A stretch of DNA of 64,000 bases from Petasospora fabianii (lineage: Eukaryota; Ascomycota; Saccharomycetes; Phaffomycetales; Wickerhamomycetaceae). Each line of letters opens with the position of its first letter. Positions within the stretch are counted from its first letter, which is position 1. Made by a program: the position numbers and the translations under genes. The notes beneath the pieces are model-generated. The model was not told where the DNA came from and did no database searches. It worked only from the letters and a program-made list of their open reading frames with translations. Location of the stretch: the NCBI GenBank assembly GCA_022641835.1, contig CP048716.1:1116001-1180000 (forward strand). The letters run 5' to 3'. This document shows, one piece after another, positions 20,269 through 29,711 of the stretch.

Positions 20269-20979
20269 TCAAGTAGAGGTTGGAATTTGTGTTCCGTTCC
20301 ACAAGTCCTGAACACCAAAGATAGAAGTGATGGTACCGGCAAGAGCCACAGCACCTTCTGAGTAGTGCAAGAATCCCAAATTGTTAAGTACCATGAAGAA
20401 ATCACAAGAATCCCAAACAAGTCTCTTTGATGCCTTGTAATTCTCAGCAGCAAGTTGCTTAACTTTTTCATCTCCCTTCTCAGAATCAAGAGATTGTAAC
20501 TTAGAAGAAGTGATGGAGATCTTTCTAAGATCATTAACGAGACCAGCAACAAGACCAAAGAACCAGAACCAGTTAGCATATCTAGCAGCTTCAGGATACT
20601 TCTTCGGAGTCATAATTCCCAAAAGTTTGAACCATGCAATGGAATCAAGAGTTAAGTAACCGGCATAAGCAAGATTCTTCACCACAACAGAACTTCTAAT
20701 AACATGGTCTGTTAACTTGTTATCGTAAGCCTTAGCAGCATCATGCAAATGGTTAAGTGGCTTTAGGAATCTCAATGTCTTTCTAACAAAAGTAGCCTGT
20801 GCCTGAATAGACTTGAACAATTTAGAGAGGTCAGGAAGACCTCTCTGGGCAGTTTGGAACGCAAGGAAACGAACAAGGTATTGAATCAGACGAAGTGTCT
20901 TTTCACGACCAGCTGTGGTGTCGAGGTATTTGATAAGTCTTCTGAGGGTAGGATGATAGATTGCAGCGTCAGCGACCAT
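20269..20979 (-). CDS. PEX11: Peroxisomal membrane protein PEX11
   Basis: Pex11 remodels the peroxisomal membrane during elongation and fission and affects medium-chain fatty acid flux. The 236-residue length equals that of S. cerevisiae Pex11. The N-terminal amphipathic region (TLRRLIKYLDTTAGREKTLRLIQYL, about 11-35) is the family signature for membrane tubulation. It is followed by LRFLKPLNHLHDAAKAY, VVKNLAYAGYLTLDSIAWFKLLG and a C-terminal segment. The promoter holds a TATA box and a full Mig1-type site, fitting glucose-repressed, oleate-inducible expression. Confidence 0.95.
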   Translation of the reverse strand: MVADAAIYHPTLRRLIKYLDTTAGREKTLRLIQYLVRFLAFQTAQRGLPDLSKLFKSIQAQATFVRKTLRFLKPLNHLHDAAKAYDNKLTDHVIRSSVVVKNLAYAGYLTLDSIAWFKLLGIMTPKKYPEAARYANWFWFFGLVAGLVNDLRKISITSSKLQSLDSEKGDEKVKQLAAENYKASKRLVWDSCDFFMVLNNLGFLHYSEGAVALAGTITSIFGVQDLWNGTQIPTST

Positions 20980-21396
20980 TGTGATGTGTTTTATGTCTTA
21001 CTCGTAGATCTTATCAAAAGTGTGGGGTTAAGACAACAAGTGGCGAGGAGAGAATAAACCTTTTTATAAGTGAACGCGTCACCTCGGGCCAAAAATCTGG
21101 GGCAGCGGAGGGCAATCCCGGGGACGCTCTCGCGGGACACATCGGGTAAAATAATAAGCCGGGTGACCACGTTAACTATCGTGTATGTCCCAATGCGGCT
21201 ACCCTCCCGGGATAATTTATGTACTGGACGTATGGGGGAAGGCTTCATTACACAGTATTTAAGCAATACTTCATCAGTAAAGGGTTTGCTATCAGGCTGA
21301 TCATCCCCTACAACGTTACTTCATCCTGATATCTATCTAGCTTTTTCATTAATCTTTGGTTTTTTTCTTCTTGTGTCTATCAAACTACCCACTAAT
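20980..21396. promoter_or_regulatory. PEX11 promoter with TATA box and Mig1-type site
   Basis: TATAAAAA on the PEX11 strand lies at 21061-21068, 82-89 bp from the ATG. AAAAATCTGGGG at 21091-21102 fits the Mig1 consensus (AT-rich block, N, S, Y, GGGG). An ACGCGT lies at 21074-21079. The surrounding 21080-21215 is unusually GC-rich, with several CGG/CCG triplets (for example 21143-21145 and 21159-21161) that could be zinc-cluster factor half-sites. Confidence 0.55.
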
Positions 21397-22530
21397 CTAG
21401 TTCGACACAATCTGGCGAGCAGCCTCTCTGGACTTTTGAATCAAGAGATTGTCAGCAAGAACAAGAGCAGCCATGGCCTCGACGATTGGAATAGCTCTTG
21501 GTGTGACATTAGGATCATGACGACCTCTAGCAGCAAGAACACCTTTCTTACCATCATAAGTAGCAGTTGGTTGTTCTTTAGAGATAGTGGCAACAGACTT
21601 GAATGCAACGTTAAAGAAGATGTGTTCACCATTAGAGATACCACCTTGAATACCACCAGAGTTATTAGTCTTTGTTCTAAGTCTGCCAGTCTCCTCATCG
21701 TAGTAGAACATATCATTGTGCTTAGAACCTGGGATCTCAACACCATCAAACCCGGAACCGAATTCGAAACCCTTAGTAGCTGGCAATGAGAGCATAGCAT
21801 GGGCAAGTTGAGCCTCAAGCTTATCAAAGACTGGCTCACCAAGACCAACTGGAACGTTACGAATGACACATGTCACAACACCACCAATGGAATCCTTTGA
21901 ATCTCTATGGTTCTCAACCTCCTTAACCATAAGGTCAGCAACGGTCTCATCTGGACAACGGATTGGACCAGCAGCATCAACTTGGTCTCTAGTGATAGTA
22001 TTCAACAATTCCAAGAATTTTGGATCTTGTGGACTTCTGTTCATCTTAACTGAACCAACTTGAGAAACGAAAGCGACAATCTCAATGTTATTAGCCTTTT
22101 GCAAAAACTTCTCAGCAACAGCACCGGCAGCGACTCTACCAATGGTCTCTCTAGCAGAGGAACGACCACCACCAGAGGCAGACTTGGTACCATATTTCGA
22201 CAAGTATGTGAAATCAGCATGCGACGGTCTTGGGTACAAGTCAGTCTCAGAATAATCATGAGGTCTGTGGTCCTCATTGGCAACGAGCATACCAATAGGC
22301 GTACCAAGGGTCTTACCCTTCTCAGTACCAGACTGGATGTGTACACGATCTTTTTCATTTCTTGGAGTTGACAATTTAGACTGTCCTGGTCTTCTTCTAG
22401 TCAACTGTGGTTGGATGTCGTCTTCGGTGAGTTCGAGACCAGGTGGGACACCATCAACGATACAGCCGACTGATCTGCAGTGCGATTCACCAAATGTGGT
22501 GACTTTAAAGAGAGTACCGAAAGAAGACAT
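21397..22530 (-). CDS. ARO2: Chorismate synthase ARO2
   Basis: Aro2 makes chorismate from 5-enolpyruvylshikimate-3-phosphate, the last shared step to aromatic amino acids; fungal enzymes also carry FMN reductase activity. The 377-residue length matches the family. It has the N-terminal signature [20 protein letters not shown] with the catalytic His of GESH, then [30 protein letters not shown] and the flavin-binding segment around [14 protein letters not shown]. It ends in the usual [17 protein letters not shown] region and LADNLL helix. A TGACTC half-site for Gcn4 lies 305-310 bp upstream. Confidence 0.97.
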   Translation of the reverse strand: MSSFGTLFKVTTFGESHCRSVGCIVDGVPPGLELTEDDIQPQLTRRRPGQSKLSTPRNEKDRVHIQSGTEKGKTLGTPIGMLVANEDHRPHDYSETDLYPRPSHADFTYLSKYGTKSASGGGRSSARETIGRVAAGAVAEKFLQKANNIEIVAFVSQVGSVKMNRSPQDPKFLELLNTITRDQVDAAGPIRCPDETVADLMVKEVENHRDSKDSIGGVVTCVIRNVPVGLGEPVFDKLEAQLAHAMLSLPATKGFEFGSGFDGVEIPGSKHNDMFYYDEETGRLRTKTNNSGGIQGGISNGEHIFFNVAFKSVATISKEQPTATYDGKKGVLAARGRHDPNVTPRAIPIVEAMAALVLADNLLIQKSREAARQIVSN

Positions 22531-22915
22531 TGAATATGTTTCCTCTAAAGGTGGATTATAATGTTACAGAGAAAAGAACCGTTCCAACTTCAAGTTCATC
22601 TAAACCATTCAGCCATCCACTTCTTGAGAAGACTCATCGCGAGAAAAAAAAAAACACACACACTATTGGTACGCGCAGCACATGCCTCTGATCTAACTTC
22701 TCTAAATACTTATTACTCTGTTAACATCGCTTTGAGCTTTCTTTCTTGTTTATATAGAAAGATCTTGCGTGTATATACAAGAAGCTTGTGTATCTACAAC
22801 GATATTACTTCTCAGAATGCTACCAAATGAAAGATGACTCTCATTGGTCAACACTATTCGTTATACTTAATAGATTATATATACGTTACCTCTTTTATCT
22901 TCATTACTATCGTGA
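22531..22915. promoter_or_regulatory. ARO2 promoter region
   Basis: These 385 bp lie between the protease stop and the ARO2 ATG. TGACTC at 22835-22840 matches the core Gcn4 site, and AGACTCA at 22631-22637 is one mismatch from TGACTCA. Amino-acid control is plausible but unproven. No gene is seen. Confidence 0.4.
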
Positions 22916-24433
22916 TCAAAGCTTGTGAACCGTTGGAGTGTTAGAGTCAAGAACACTGTGATGAGTTTCACGAAGTGACCAAAGGTCCCCAACTTTCTGT
23001 TTCAAGTCCACAGAAGGTAGATTATTCTCCAACATGAACCTGCTCTTCTCAATAATGTTGATTGGAATGGCAAGTGTAAAATTTGGCATAACCTCACCGC
23101 AAGACAATTTACCATTCGAAGTCATTATACCAACCAATTCGTCATTTTGATTAAACAGCCCACCTCCCGATGAACCATTCCAACATCCTGCGGATGCTAT
23201 AATCATAGACTTTGTCTCTTGTCCGAAACCTTCCAGATCTTTGTAAATAACATTGTTGATTCGTCCTTCAGATGTTAATGGTTGAACATTTTCTTGAGCG
23301 AAGAAGAGTCCATGACCAATAGACTTGACTGGCTCTCCAATCCTTGGAGATGGTTCTTCCTCGGTGTATAGCGAACACACCTTGACAGGTTGTAAGTCAA
23401 TACATGGATTCTTCAATATAATGAAACAAAGATCAAACCCTTGCATCGGTGACTCACGAATTGTGACATCTTTCAAATGCAACGACAAATTGGGTTTACC
23501 AGGGAGTCTGATATGAAGATCCTTTAACGAATCAAATGATTTGAGAACATGTTTGTTAGTAACAATCAAATTAGGTGCAATACAAACACCACTTCCCCAG
23601 AATCTTCCGTCTGTTGCAATTACCGAGATACGAACAACAGACCTAGAAGGTTCTAAAGTTAGTATTTGGCTAGTTGTAACGTTTTCAATCTGTGCAGGAA
23701 ATGTAAGATCCTTGTAGTTCAACAGACTGAAAATAGCATCCCAAGATGCAACAATAGAGAGTTCACCATCACCATTCATCTTGGTGACAGCTCCACACAT
23801 GATTCCAATTGACTCCAATGGTGATGAGTCGAGAAAGACTACACCACCGATAACGTCATCGAGGTACTTAACATCAGTGAGGAAGCCTGCATTTCCGAGA
23901 TTAAGAGCAGCGGAGCCATACACCTTGTGATTGATGAAGATAGCAACACTTGTGAGACTAAATGGACAACAGTGTACGGCAACCTTTGATGGGATTGGTG
24001 TATCGGATGCTCGTTTGAAAGTGATGGGTAACAAGTTATCAGGATTAGTGAAGGATATCGCAAGATTCGTCTTACATGTTTCAGGGATACGAAGGTGAAG
24101 AACTGTGAGCTGTTGACTTGAGTTTGGTTTGAACTTGAAATGACCATCTCTTTGTAAACCTTCGATAAGATCTCTGAGAATCCGAGGAGTACCAGATGGT
24201 CCCTCGGTTAGACGTCTCGAATCGGAGAGTGTGAGGGGTAGCCAAGTGATTGTTGATGGTCCAATGCACCACGGGCTCACAAACTTGAAAGAGTAGCGAT
24301 CAGGATGGGCAAGGTCAGTTACAGTGAGGACATAGTGCTGACCAGTAGAGGTATTCAGGAGAAAGACGCCGCTGAGCGCATGCTGGCTAGAATGCTCGAG
24401 GCGGATGGCCACTGGAACGTACCGCCAGGTCAT
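22916..24433 (-). CDS. Trypsin-like serine protease, Tysnd1/Deg15-like, candidate peroxisomal processing protease
   Basis: This 505-residue protein has a C-terminal trypsin-fold domain. VTNKH supplies H295 in the LIVTNKHVL context, FDLCFIIL supplies D334, and GSSGG holds the nucleophile S422. The N-terminal half (1-240) looks like a degenerate, inactive copy: GGVVFLDSSPLESIGIMCG resembles a protease C-lobe without the catalytic Ser. This pseudo-domain plus active-domain order is that of Tysnd1 (animals) and Deg15 (plants), which process PTS2 and other enzymes inside peroxisomes. There is no signal peptide, transmembrane segment or PDZ domain, unlike Nma111/HtrA. The last three residues are His-Lys-Leu, close to the SKL-type PTS1. 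S. cerevisiae has no obvious orthologue. Protease class is confident; peroxisomal location is inference. Confidence 0.75.
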   Translation of the reverse strand: MTWRYVPVAIRLEHSSQHALSGVFLLNTSTGQHYVLTVTDLAHPDRYSFKFVSPWCIGPSTITWLPLTLSDSRRLTEGPSGTPRILRDLIEGLQRDGHFKFKPNSSQQLTVLHLRIPETCKTNLAISFTNPDNLLPITFKRASDTPIPSKVAVHCCPFSLTSVAIFINHKVYGSAALNLGNAGFLTDVKYLDDVIGGVVFLDSSPLESIGIMCGAVTKMNGDGELSIVASWDAIFSLLNYKDLTFPAQIENVTTSQILTLEPSRSVVRISVIATDGRFWGSGVCIAPNLIVTNKHVLKSFDSLKDLHIRLPGKPNLSLHLKDVTIRESPMQGFDLCFIILKNPCIDLQPVKVCSLYTEEEPSPRIGEPVKSIGHGLFFAQENVQPLTSEGRINNVIYKDLEGFGQETKSMIIASAGCWNGSSGGGLFNQNDELVGIMTSNGKLSCGEVMPNFTLAIPINIIEKSRFMLENNLPSVDLKQKVGDLWSLRETHHSVLDSNTPTVHKL

Positions 24434-24822
24434 GTGGGGTAGTTTCGAACTAACCGAAGCGATATCAAAAGGGTTGTTCTTTTCAAAAGATAGTCCTTGA
24501 GAAAGCTGGGTGGATCAGCTTCAAAAGATCATAAATAGCAAAAGCAGTGACTCTTTCTACCTTTAGTCTCTAGTCTCCGAGAGGCACTAAAGTCAAAGAA
24601 TTTATCGGCTACACAGACGTTGGACAGATCAGGAAATCTTTCCACAAAGCGATAAAGTATGAAGTCCGGTTCAACATTCCTAATATGGATACTTGCCCTA
24701 TCGGGGAGTTTTCAAACGCTATCGCTTAAATCAATGTGAATAAGCGCGTCTAATAGTTTGAGCTGCGCCATCTCTGACGTGTCTGATCCTATCAACAACA
24801 ACTCCAATTAATACAGTCTGCC
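24434..24822. promoter_or_regulatory. Divergent promoter protease/TVP38
   Basis: These 389 bp separate the two start codons. TTCAAAAGAT occurs twice (24482-24491 and 24520-24529). No known factor site was assigned and no gene is present. Confidence 0.45.
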
Positions 24823-25788
24823 ATGTCACAGGAGAACCCATTTCATCTATCAGATGAATCACGTACATCGTCTCCCGCTCCCAACCAAAGCACATTCCAA
24901 GCAGCAGTGGCATCAGCCAGAGAGGAAGGTCTTAAATTAACACGAGCACTTCTCGATGCCTGGAGAAAACAGACTATATTGGGTAAATTGGTGCTCATTA
25001 TCATTGGGATTCTATTCGCATGTCTTTGTGGTGTCATGGTGGTGTTCCATGAACCACTCCTCGATATGATTGTGGATTACTCAGACAAATGGTCACACAT
25101 CCCATGGATGCCATTTGCACTTGGATCTGCACTCTTTGTGATCTCTTTCCCACCAATAATTGGTTTCAGTTTCGTCAATACCGTTATTGGTGTGCTTTAC
25201 GGTATCTCCTTTAAGGGTTGGCTAACGATCGCTATTGGGTCCATCTCTGGTTCTGTTGCATCTTTCCTCGTCTTTAGATACTACCTCCACACTAGGGCTC
25301 AGGCACTCATCTCATCCAACAAGAAACTATATGCATTCTCATCTGTCCTACGTGATAACAACAGTTTCTGGATCTTGGCCTTGATTCGTGTCTGTCCATT
25401 CCCATACTCTCTCACTAACGGTGCCCTTGCTGCCGTCCCAGGTATCACCATAACCAACTTTGCTCTTGGAAGCATCATATCATCCCCAAAACTCGTGATG
25501 TACCTCTTCATCGGAACAAAGATCAAAGATATTGGTAAAACTAGAGATCCAATGTCCAGATTCGTTGATATCGCTTCCATTGTGCTCACTATGGTTGCAT
25601 TGACACTCACAGGCTGGTTGCTCTTCACAAGGACGACCAAGAGACTACAAGAATTGGAAAGAGAAGGTGCATTACCAGCAAGTGCCGCCATTGATGATCA
25701 CTTTGAAAGACACTTTGAAGATGATGAGGATCAGTATAACGACACGTTGAGTTTACATACCCAGGATGATAGAAGACAGGGATACTAA
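24823..25788 (+). CDS. TVP38: Golgi membrane protein TVP38 (VTT/DedA family)
   Basis: This is a multi-pass membrane protein of late Golgi/Tlg2 vesicles, in the VTT (VMP1/TMEM41/DedA) group linked to lipid scrambling. The 321-residue protein has a polar N-terminus, a first transmembrane helix (about 56-77) and the VTT core. The core includes FPPIIGFSFVNTVIGVLYG, IGSISGSVASFLVFRYYL and the conserved LIRVCPFPYSLTNGALA motif, and a last helix lies near 257-275. The C-terminus is acidic and cytosolic. It converges with TGL4 (81 bp between stops). The start is the first ATG of a long frame. Confidence 0.93.
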   Translation: MSQENPFHLSDESRTSSPAPNQSTFQAAVASAREEGLKLTRALLDAWRKQTILGKLVLIIIGILFACLCGVMVVFHEPLLDMIVDYSDKWSHIPWMPFALGSALFVISFPPIIGFSFVNTVIGVLYGISFKGWLTIAIGSISGSVASFLVFRYYLHTRAQALISSNKKLYAFSSVLRDNNSFWILALIRVCPFPYSLTNGALAAVPGITITNFALGSIISSPKLVMYLFIGTKIKDIGKTRDPMSRFVDIASIVLTMVALTLTGWLLFTRTTKRLQELEREGALPASAAIDDHFERHFEDDEDQYNDTLSLHTQDDRRQGY

Positions 25789-25869
25789 CAATGATGAATG
25801 ACATTTGATGATTAAACATAAACTGGCGTAGCATTCATTGAATCTTTTATAGACGTCATAGATGTGGGC

Positions 25870-28347
25870 TCATTTCGTATACATAAGGGCACCACCCTCA
25901 TCATCACCCATTCGCTCAGTGTTCTCAGAGTCTGAAAAATCGTCAACTTTTTGCGGATCAATAGCAGTATCAACACTAGAGTCAGAGCCTGAGCCACTGC
26001 TGGTTTGTATCGGTTGAGAATCAAACAGGCCGTCAAAATAGTCCACGTTCTGATATTTGTTGTTCAATGGTTCGTTTCCTCGACTTTCTCTCTTTTGCTC
26101 CACTTTAAGAAAAAGTTTATCAGAACTTGAAGATGTGGACGATATACCTGTGTTTCTTCTCGAAAGCATCGATGATCTCGAGTTCTTACGAGCTAGAGCA
26201 GGAGGAACATATGTGTCTGTAGATGATCCATGTCTCTTTAGCTCTGCTGAAGGTGGGGCAAACGTTTGAGGAAGAAAGAAGCTTCCTGTTTCTTGATTCG
26301 AAGCGGAGTATGATCTGTGATATCGAGCAACCGACAAAGGACTCGACGGTTTGAAAGTTGACCTTGGCGTACTAGCATATGCTGTCTCTGGTGCATTTTG
26401 GACACTGATATTGGACTTGACAGGTCTAAGACTCTTCATGCGGGCGATAGAAATTGTTTCGGATCTGTGACGGTGGTGGTTCTTGTCAACCATTGTTGGT
26501 CTGTTGTCACTTTTGATGGAGTTATTATGTCTTGAATTTGAAGTGGCATCATCATGTGGTATATTGCTTGAAGGGTTTACCAATGCCAAAGTTGGATTCA
26601 TATCCTTGAAGTTTCTTCCCTTCAATAAATTGATGGCATGATCCAAAGCAAACTCAAGACTGCAGTGATTTCTGATGATGGAAAGTTTTGGCCATGTGGC
26701 ACGGGCACCCTTGATAGTATAGTGAAGCAAGAACTCTGGTGTCGGGTTCTTTAACATCTTGTCCAATCTCAGAATGTCGTTATAATCTGGTAAGATGGTG
26801 ATATCTCCTGAGTACTGTTGGGATATGATGGAGCGAAGCTTAGTGCAGAGATTTCTGGAAATACCAACCTCGGCAGACATTTGTAAGTAATGAGCAACCT
26901 CAGCAGACCATATCTCATATGCCTGGCTAAGCTTGGCCTTGAACCTTGCACTGTATTCAGTCTCAATCTCACCACCAACGCAAGTCAAGGAGAACTTCAA
27001 GAATGGAACAACGTGAGGGTTCACTTGACATGCAATAATATGGTCCACATTAAACATCTCTGATAATCTGGTAATTGGCAAGTCGTTGTCAACGGACCCA
27101 TCAACAAATTTTACCGAATGATGGTGCCATTCTTGAGTCGCACCAGTTCTAGGATTCTTCTCATAGATGGTGGAGGATGCAAAGACACCAGGTAGGGAAC
27201 AAGAAGCACAAACAGCAGACCAAATGAGCACTGATGGAGCAGTCAAGTAGTTCAAGAGACGTGGATGTTCATGTTCACTAGCGGGTGAAACAGTGATGTT
27301 CAAGATTTTTCCTGTTCTATAAAACGCTTCTCTGAACGTAAGCTCTCCAAGGAGGCCCTTCATTGTCTGTTTCAAGTTTTCACTGTCAAACCACGTACCA
27401 TATTTCAGGAATCTCGTCAAGCAAACAATGAGTCCCTCCTTGGTTGCACAATCATCAAATACATTGAATTTCTCATCAACCATCGTACTCACAAGCTTGG
27501 TTGCCTCCTCCTTGTTGTGAATACAAAGGATACTAGCCACAATAGCACCACCTGAGCTTCCTGAGACGATTCTTGGGAGAACATCTTCCTCCAAGAGAGC
27601 AGCAAGTACACCAATGTGAAATAATCCAAATGCGCCACCACCTGAAAGTAACAATGCGGTTCTTCCGATGTTCTTTCTGGTCTGGATTAACATACTTAAG
27701 GTGTATCTGTCATCAATGTCGTGAGGTCCTTCTTTCGTGAGATCTTCCAAGGCAAGATGACATTCCCTTAGATACTCTTCAATAAGTCTCTTAGTACCTG
27801 TATGGGAGTGTCTGTACAAGTTCACATTACCGATATTTCCAACGTTTCTGGCCCAGGTGGTACGAATCAAGTAGAGGAGCTTTCTGGTATCACCAGCCAT
27901 GCGGGCTTCTTTGATGTCACCGAGCAACCTTTCAATGAGTTTGTAGTCGTACAAGGTGGATTGCTTCTGCTCTTTCCAGCTATTAAGGTTTTGTAACTCA
28001 TCAAGCTTCTCTGACGCCTCTAGCCACGCTTGATACGAGATGGCGGTCTTCTTCTTTTGGAGGAGGTTGGCTATCAGCTCCTTCTCAGTGATGTCCTCGG
28101 TCGTACCGCCGAGCCAACTCCATGCACTGTGGTGGCTACTAACCAGGAGGGATTTGAGAAGGGACCATGAAGACTTGCTTTCGTGTGATTCATCAATGAC
28201 TGATGGTGTTGAGTTGGAGTTGGAGCTTGAGCTGGCCTGGTTACTCTTATATCGATTGACGAGGTTCTCGGTAACAGACAACTTGGGCGGTACACCTGGC
28301 GAGGCATGAGGCCGAAGGGTTTCACCTGTGACTTTCTGAGCAGCCAT
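25870..28347 (-). CDS. TGL4: Patatin-family triacylglycerol lipase TGL4/TGL5
   Basis: This is a lipid-droplet lipase and lysophospholipid acyltransferase that mobilises stored triacylglycerol. The 825-residue protein has a DUF3336 N-terminal region (about 55-230). The patatin domain follows, with LLLSGGGAFGLFHIGVLAALL, the nucleophile elbow GSSGGAIVAS (GxSxG) and the Asp in DGSVDNDLP. YLTAPSVLIWSAVCASCSLPGVF is the fungal Tgl3/4/5 signature. The C-terminal 250 residues are Ser-rich and disordered, with probable phosphosites (SPLS, RKNSRSS). Length fits Tgl4/Tgl5 better than Tgl3 (642 aa); one gene usually represents Tgl4/5 in yeasts without the genome duplication. A second, distinct patatin (NTE1) is at the left end. 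Confidence 0.88.
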   Translation of the reverse strand: MAAQKVTGETLRPHASPGVPPKLSVTENLVNRYKSNQASSSSNSNSTPSVIDESHESKSSWSLLKSLLVSSHHSAWSWLGGTTEDITEKELIANLLQKKKTAISYQAWLEASEKLDELQNLNSWKEQKQSTLYDYKLIERLLGDIKEARMAGDTRKLLYLIRTTWARNVGNIGNVNLYRHSHTGTKRLIEEYLRECHLALEDLTKEGPHDIDDRYTLSMLIQTRKNIGRTALLLSGGGAFGLFHIGVLAALLEEDVLPRIVSGSSGGAIVASILCIHNKEEATKLVSTMVDEKFNVFDDCATKEGLIVCLTRFLKYGTWFDSENLKQTMKGLLGELTFREAFYRTGKILNITVSPASEHEHPRLLNYLTAPSVLIWSAVCASCSLPGVFASSTIYEKNPRTGATQEWHHHSVKFVDGSVDNDLPITRLSEMFNVDHIIACQVNPHVVPFLKFSLTCVGGEIETEYSARFKAKLSQAYEIWSAEVAHYLQMSAEVGISRNLCTKLRSIISQQYSGDITILPDYNDILRLDKMLKNPTPEFLLHYTIKGARATWPKLSIIRNHCSLEFALDHAINLLKGRNFKDMNPTLALVNPSSNIPHDDATSNSRHNNSIKSDNRPTMVDKNHHRHRSETISIARMKSLRPVKSNISVQNAPETAYASTPRSTFKPSSPLSVARYHRSYSASNQETGSFFLPQTFAPPSAELKRHGSSTDTYVPPALARKNSRSSMLSRRNTGISSTSSSSDKLFLKVEQKRESRGNEPLNNKYQNVDYFDGLFDSQPIQTSSGSGSDSSVDTAIDPQKVDDFSDSENTERMGDDEGGALMYTK

Positions 28348-28630
28348 GTGTGATTCTTTTTTTGCCCCAAGATGAAGCAGTAGTGGATGTTTGAGAGTGT
28401 TTTGTCCTTAATGTGTTTATGTTGCGTTGTGTCAAGTTGCCGGAAGCGGGGTCATCTGGTTGAGCCGAGTTTATCTCATCGCGGTAGATGCGGCATTGGT
28501 TAAACGAGTTCTGATATACAGCACAAACACTGTCTCTATGAATCATTCTACATATTGTCTATCAAAGGAAGGTCATGTCATTTTAGTCATTAGCGTATTT
28601 AGGCATTAAGGCTAACGTGTGAGCGGGTAC

Positions 28631-29231
28631 TCAGTCAAAGGAAGCAATAAGTGGTCCCTTCTTCTGAATCTTTGTAGACTGTTCGACAAGGTCAAAGAGC
28701 GACTTGTTCAAGTCTTTCAATATGCTTTTCTCCTCCGCAGTCACATACTCATTCGGTATCAGCTTAGCCATCGATTTGTGAGGTTCAGATTCATCTTCAG
28801 GTGATGCTTCACTCTTTAGTGTAGCGAGTGATTTGCGCATAGCGAGGTCTTGCATTGATGCGGATGGATTGAAGAAAGATGTGATGTCTATAAGGTTTCT
28901 GTTTCGATAGTTAGTAACTGGCTAACAAGGGAGGCTAAAGGGGTCTTATGCACTTACTCGTTGGTCTCATTGACGATATTGTTGAGTTCTTCTTCTCTCT
29001 TTCTCATGATTGATCCCTTGTCATAGTCACTGTCTAATGTTAGCATACGCCGAGCGCTATCTATAATTCTCATAGATACTCACTGATCACCATCGTGGAT
29101 AAGTGGTGTATTCTCATTAATCTATTGAGGTGTTAGTATAGAACGGAGAAGGAAACAGTGATTTGAATTATGACACCTACCGACTGATCGTCATCATCTG
29201 GGCCCCTGAGGCAAGACAGACAAATACCCAT
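28631..29231 (-). CDS. MEH1: EGO complex subunit MEH1/EGO1 (LAMTOR1-like), four exons
   Basis: Meh1 is the lipid-anchored subunit that tethers the Rag GTPases Gtr1/Gtr2 to the vacuole for TORC1 control. Exons are 29181-29231, 29084-29121, 28958-29029 and 28631-28898. Introns have GTAGGT/GTGAGT/GTAAGT donors, branch points TACTAAC, TGCTAAC and TACTAAC, and sizes of 59, 54 and 59 nt. Spliced length is 142 residues. The N-terminus MGICLSC has Gly2 for myristoylation and nearby Cys for palmitoylation, as in Meh1 (MGAVLSCC). Then come ENTPLI, the helix KREEELNNIVNETNENLIDI (Meh1 has REQELRDIVANTNDKLIDI) and a C-terminal helix. Each splice keeps frame and rebuilds a conserved motif, so the model is well supported although no single long frame shows it. 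Confidence 0.88.
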
Positions 29232-29711
29232 ATTTTACTGTGTCAAATGATAAATAAAAGCGAGTGGTCAGCAAATTGAGTCTAATATTAGTACTGTATA
29301 TCACAGGACTATCTCCACAGGGATGATTTATGATTTTATTGTCTTTAAAGTCTCGAGTGGTGGTGCCAAAACACATTCAAAGCTCTTATCATTTTTTGTG
29401 CCGCGATGGTCTCAGAGTGGCTGGTTAGCTGAAGAAAAGTCGCTTGTATGACAATCTGAAACCATATGGATGAGTCAAGAGATCCATTATGGCATTAATT
29501 GCACTACAGCTATACAATTTAACAACTCATGAGATATTTGTACGTTTGTTCTCATATTCCACTTATATTGACGAATCAACAAGGTTATTGCCGAATCAGG
29601 AAGTCAACAACTCCGCGCTCGCAGTGTGGAAAAAAAGTGAAGAGACGTCAACATCACCATGGCCATCAATTACTACATTTAAGACTTTGTTCACGATCCC
29701 TTACGCCCAAT
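29232..29711. promoter_or_regulatory. Divergent promoter MEH1/mL50
   Basis: These 480 bp lie between the MEH1 start and the preferred mL50 ATG. The mL50 frame is open upstream to 29529, but the N-terminus starting at 29712 is the mitochondrial presequence, so 29529-29711 is treated as leader. No factor sites were assigned. Confidence 0.45.

Noticed and set aside
21143-21161. CGG-N13-CCG as an oleate response element before PEX11
   Set aside because: The internal T and A positions and spacing do not fit the S. cerevisiae ORE. Kept only as a possible zinc-factor half-site pair.
29529-29711. N-terminal extension of the mL50 gene
   Set aside because: The sequence lacks protein-like conservation, while the downstream ATG opens a clean mitochondrial presequence.
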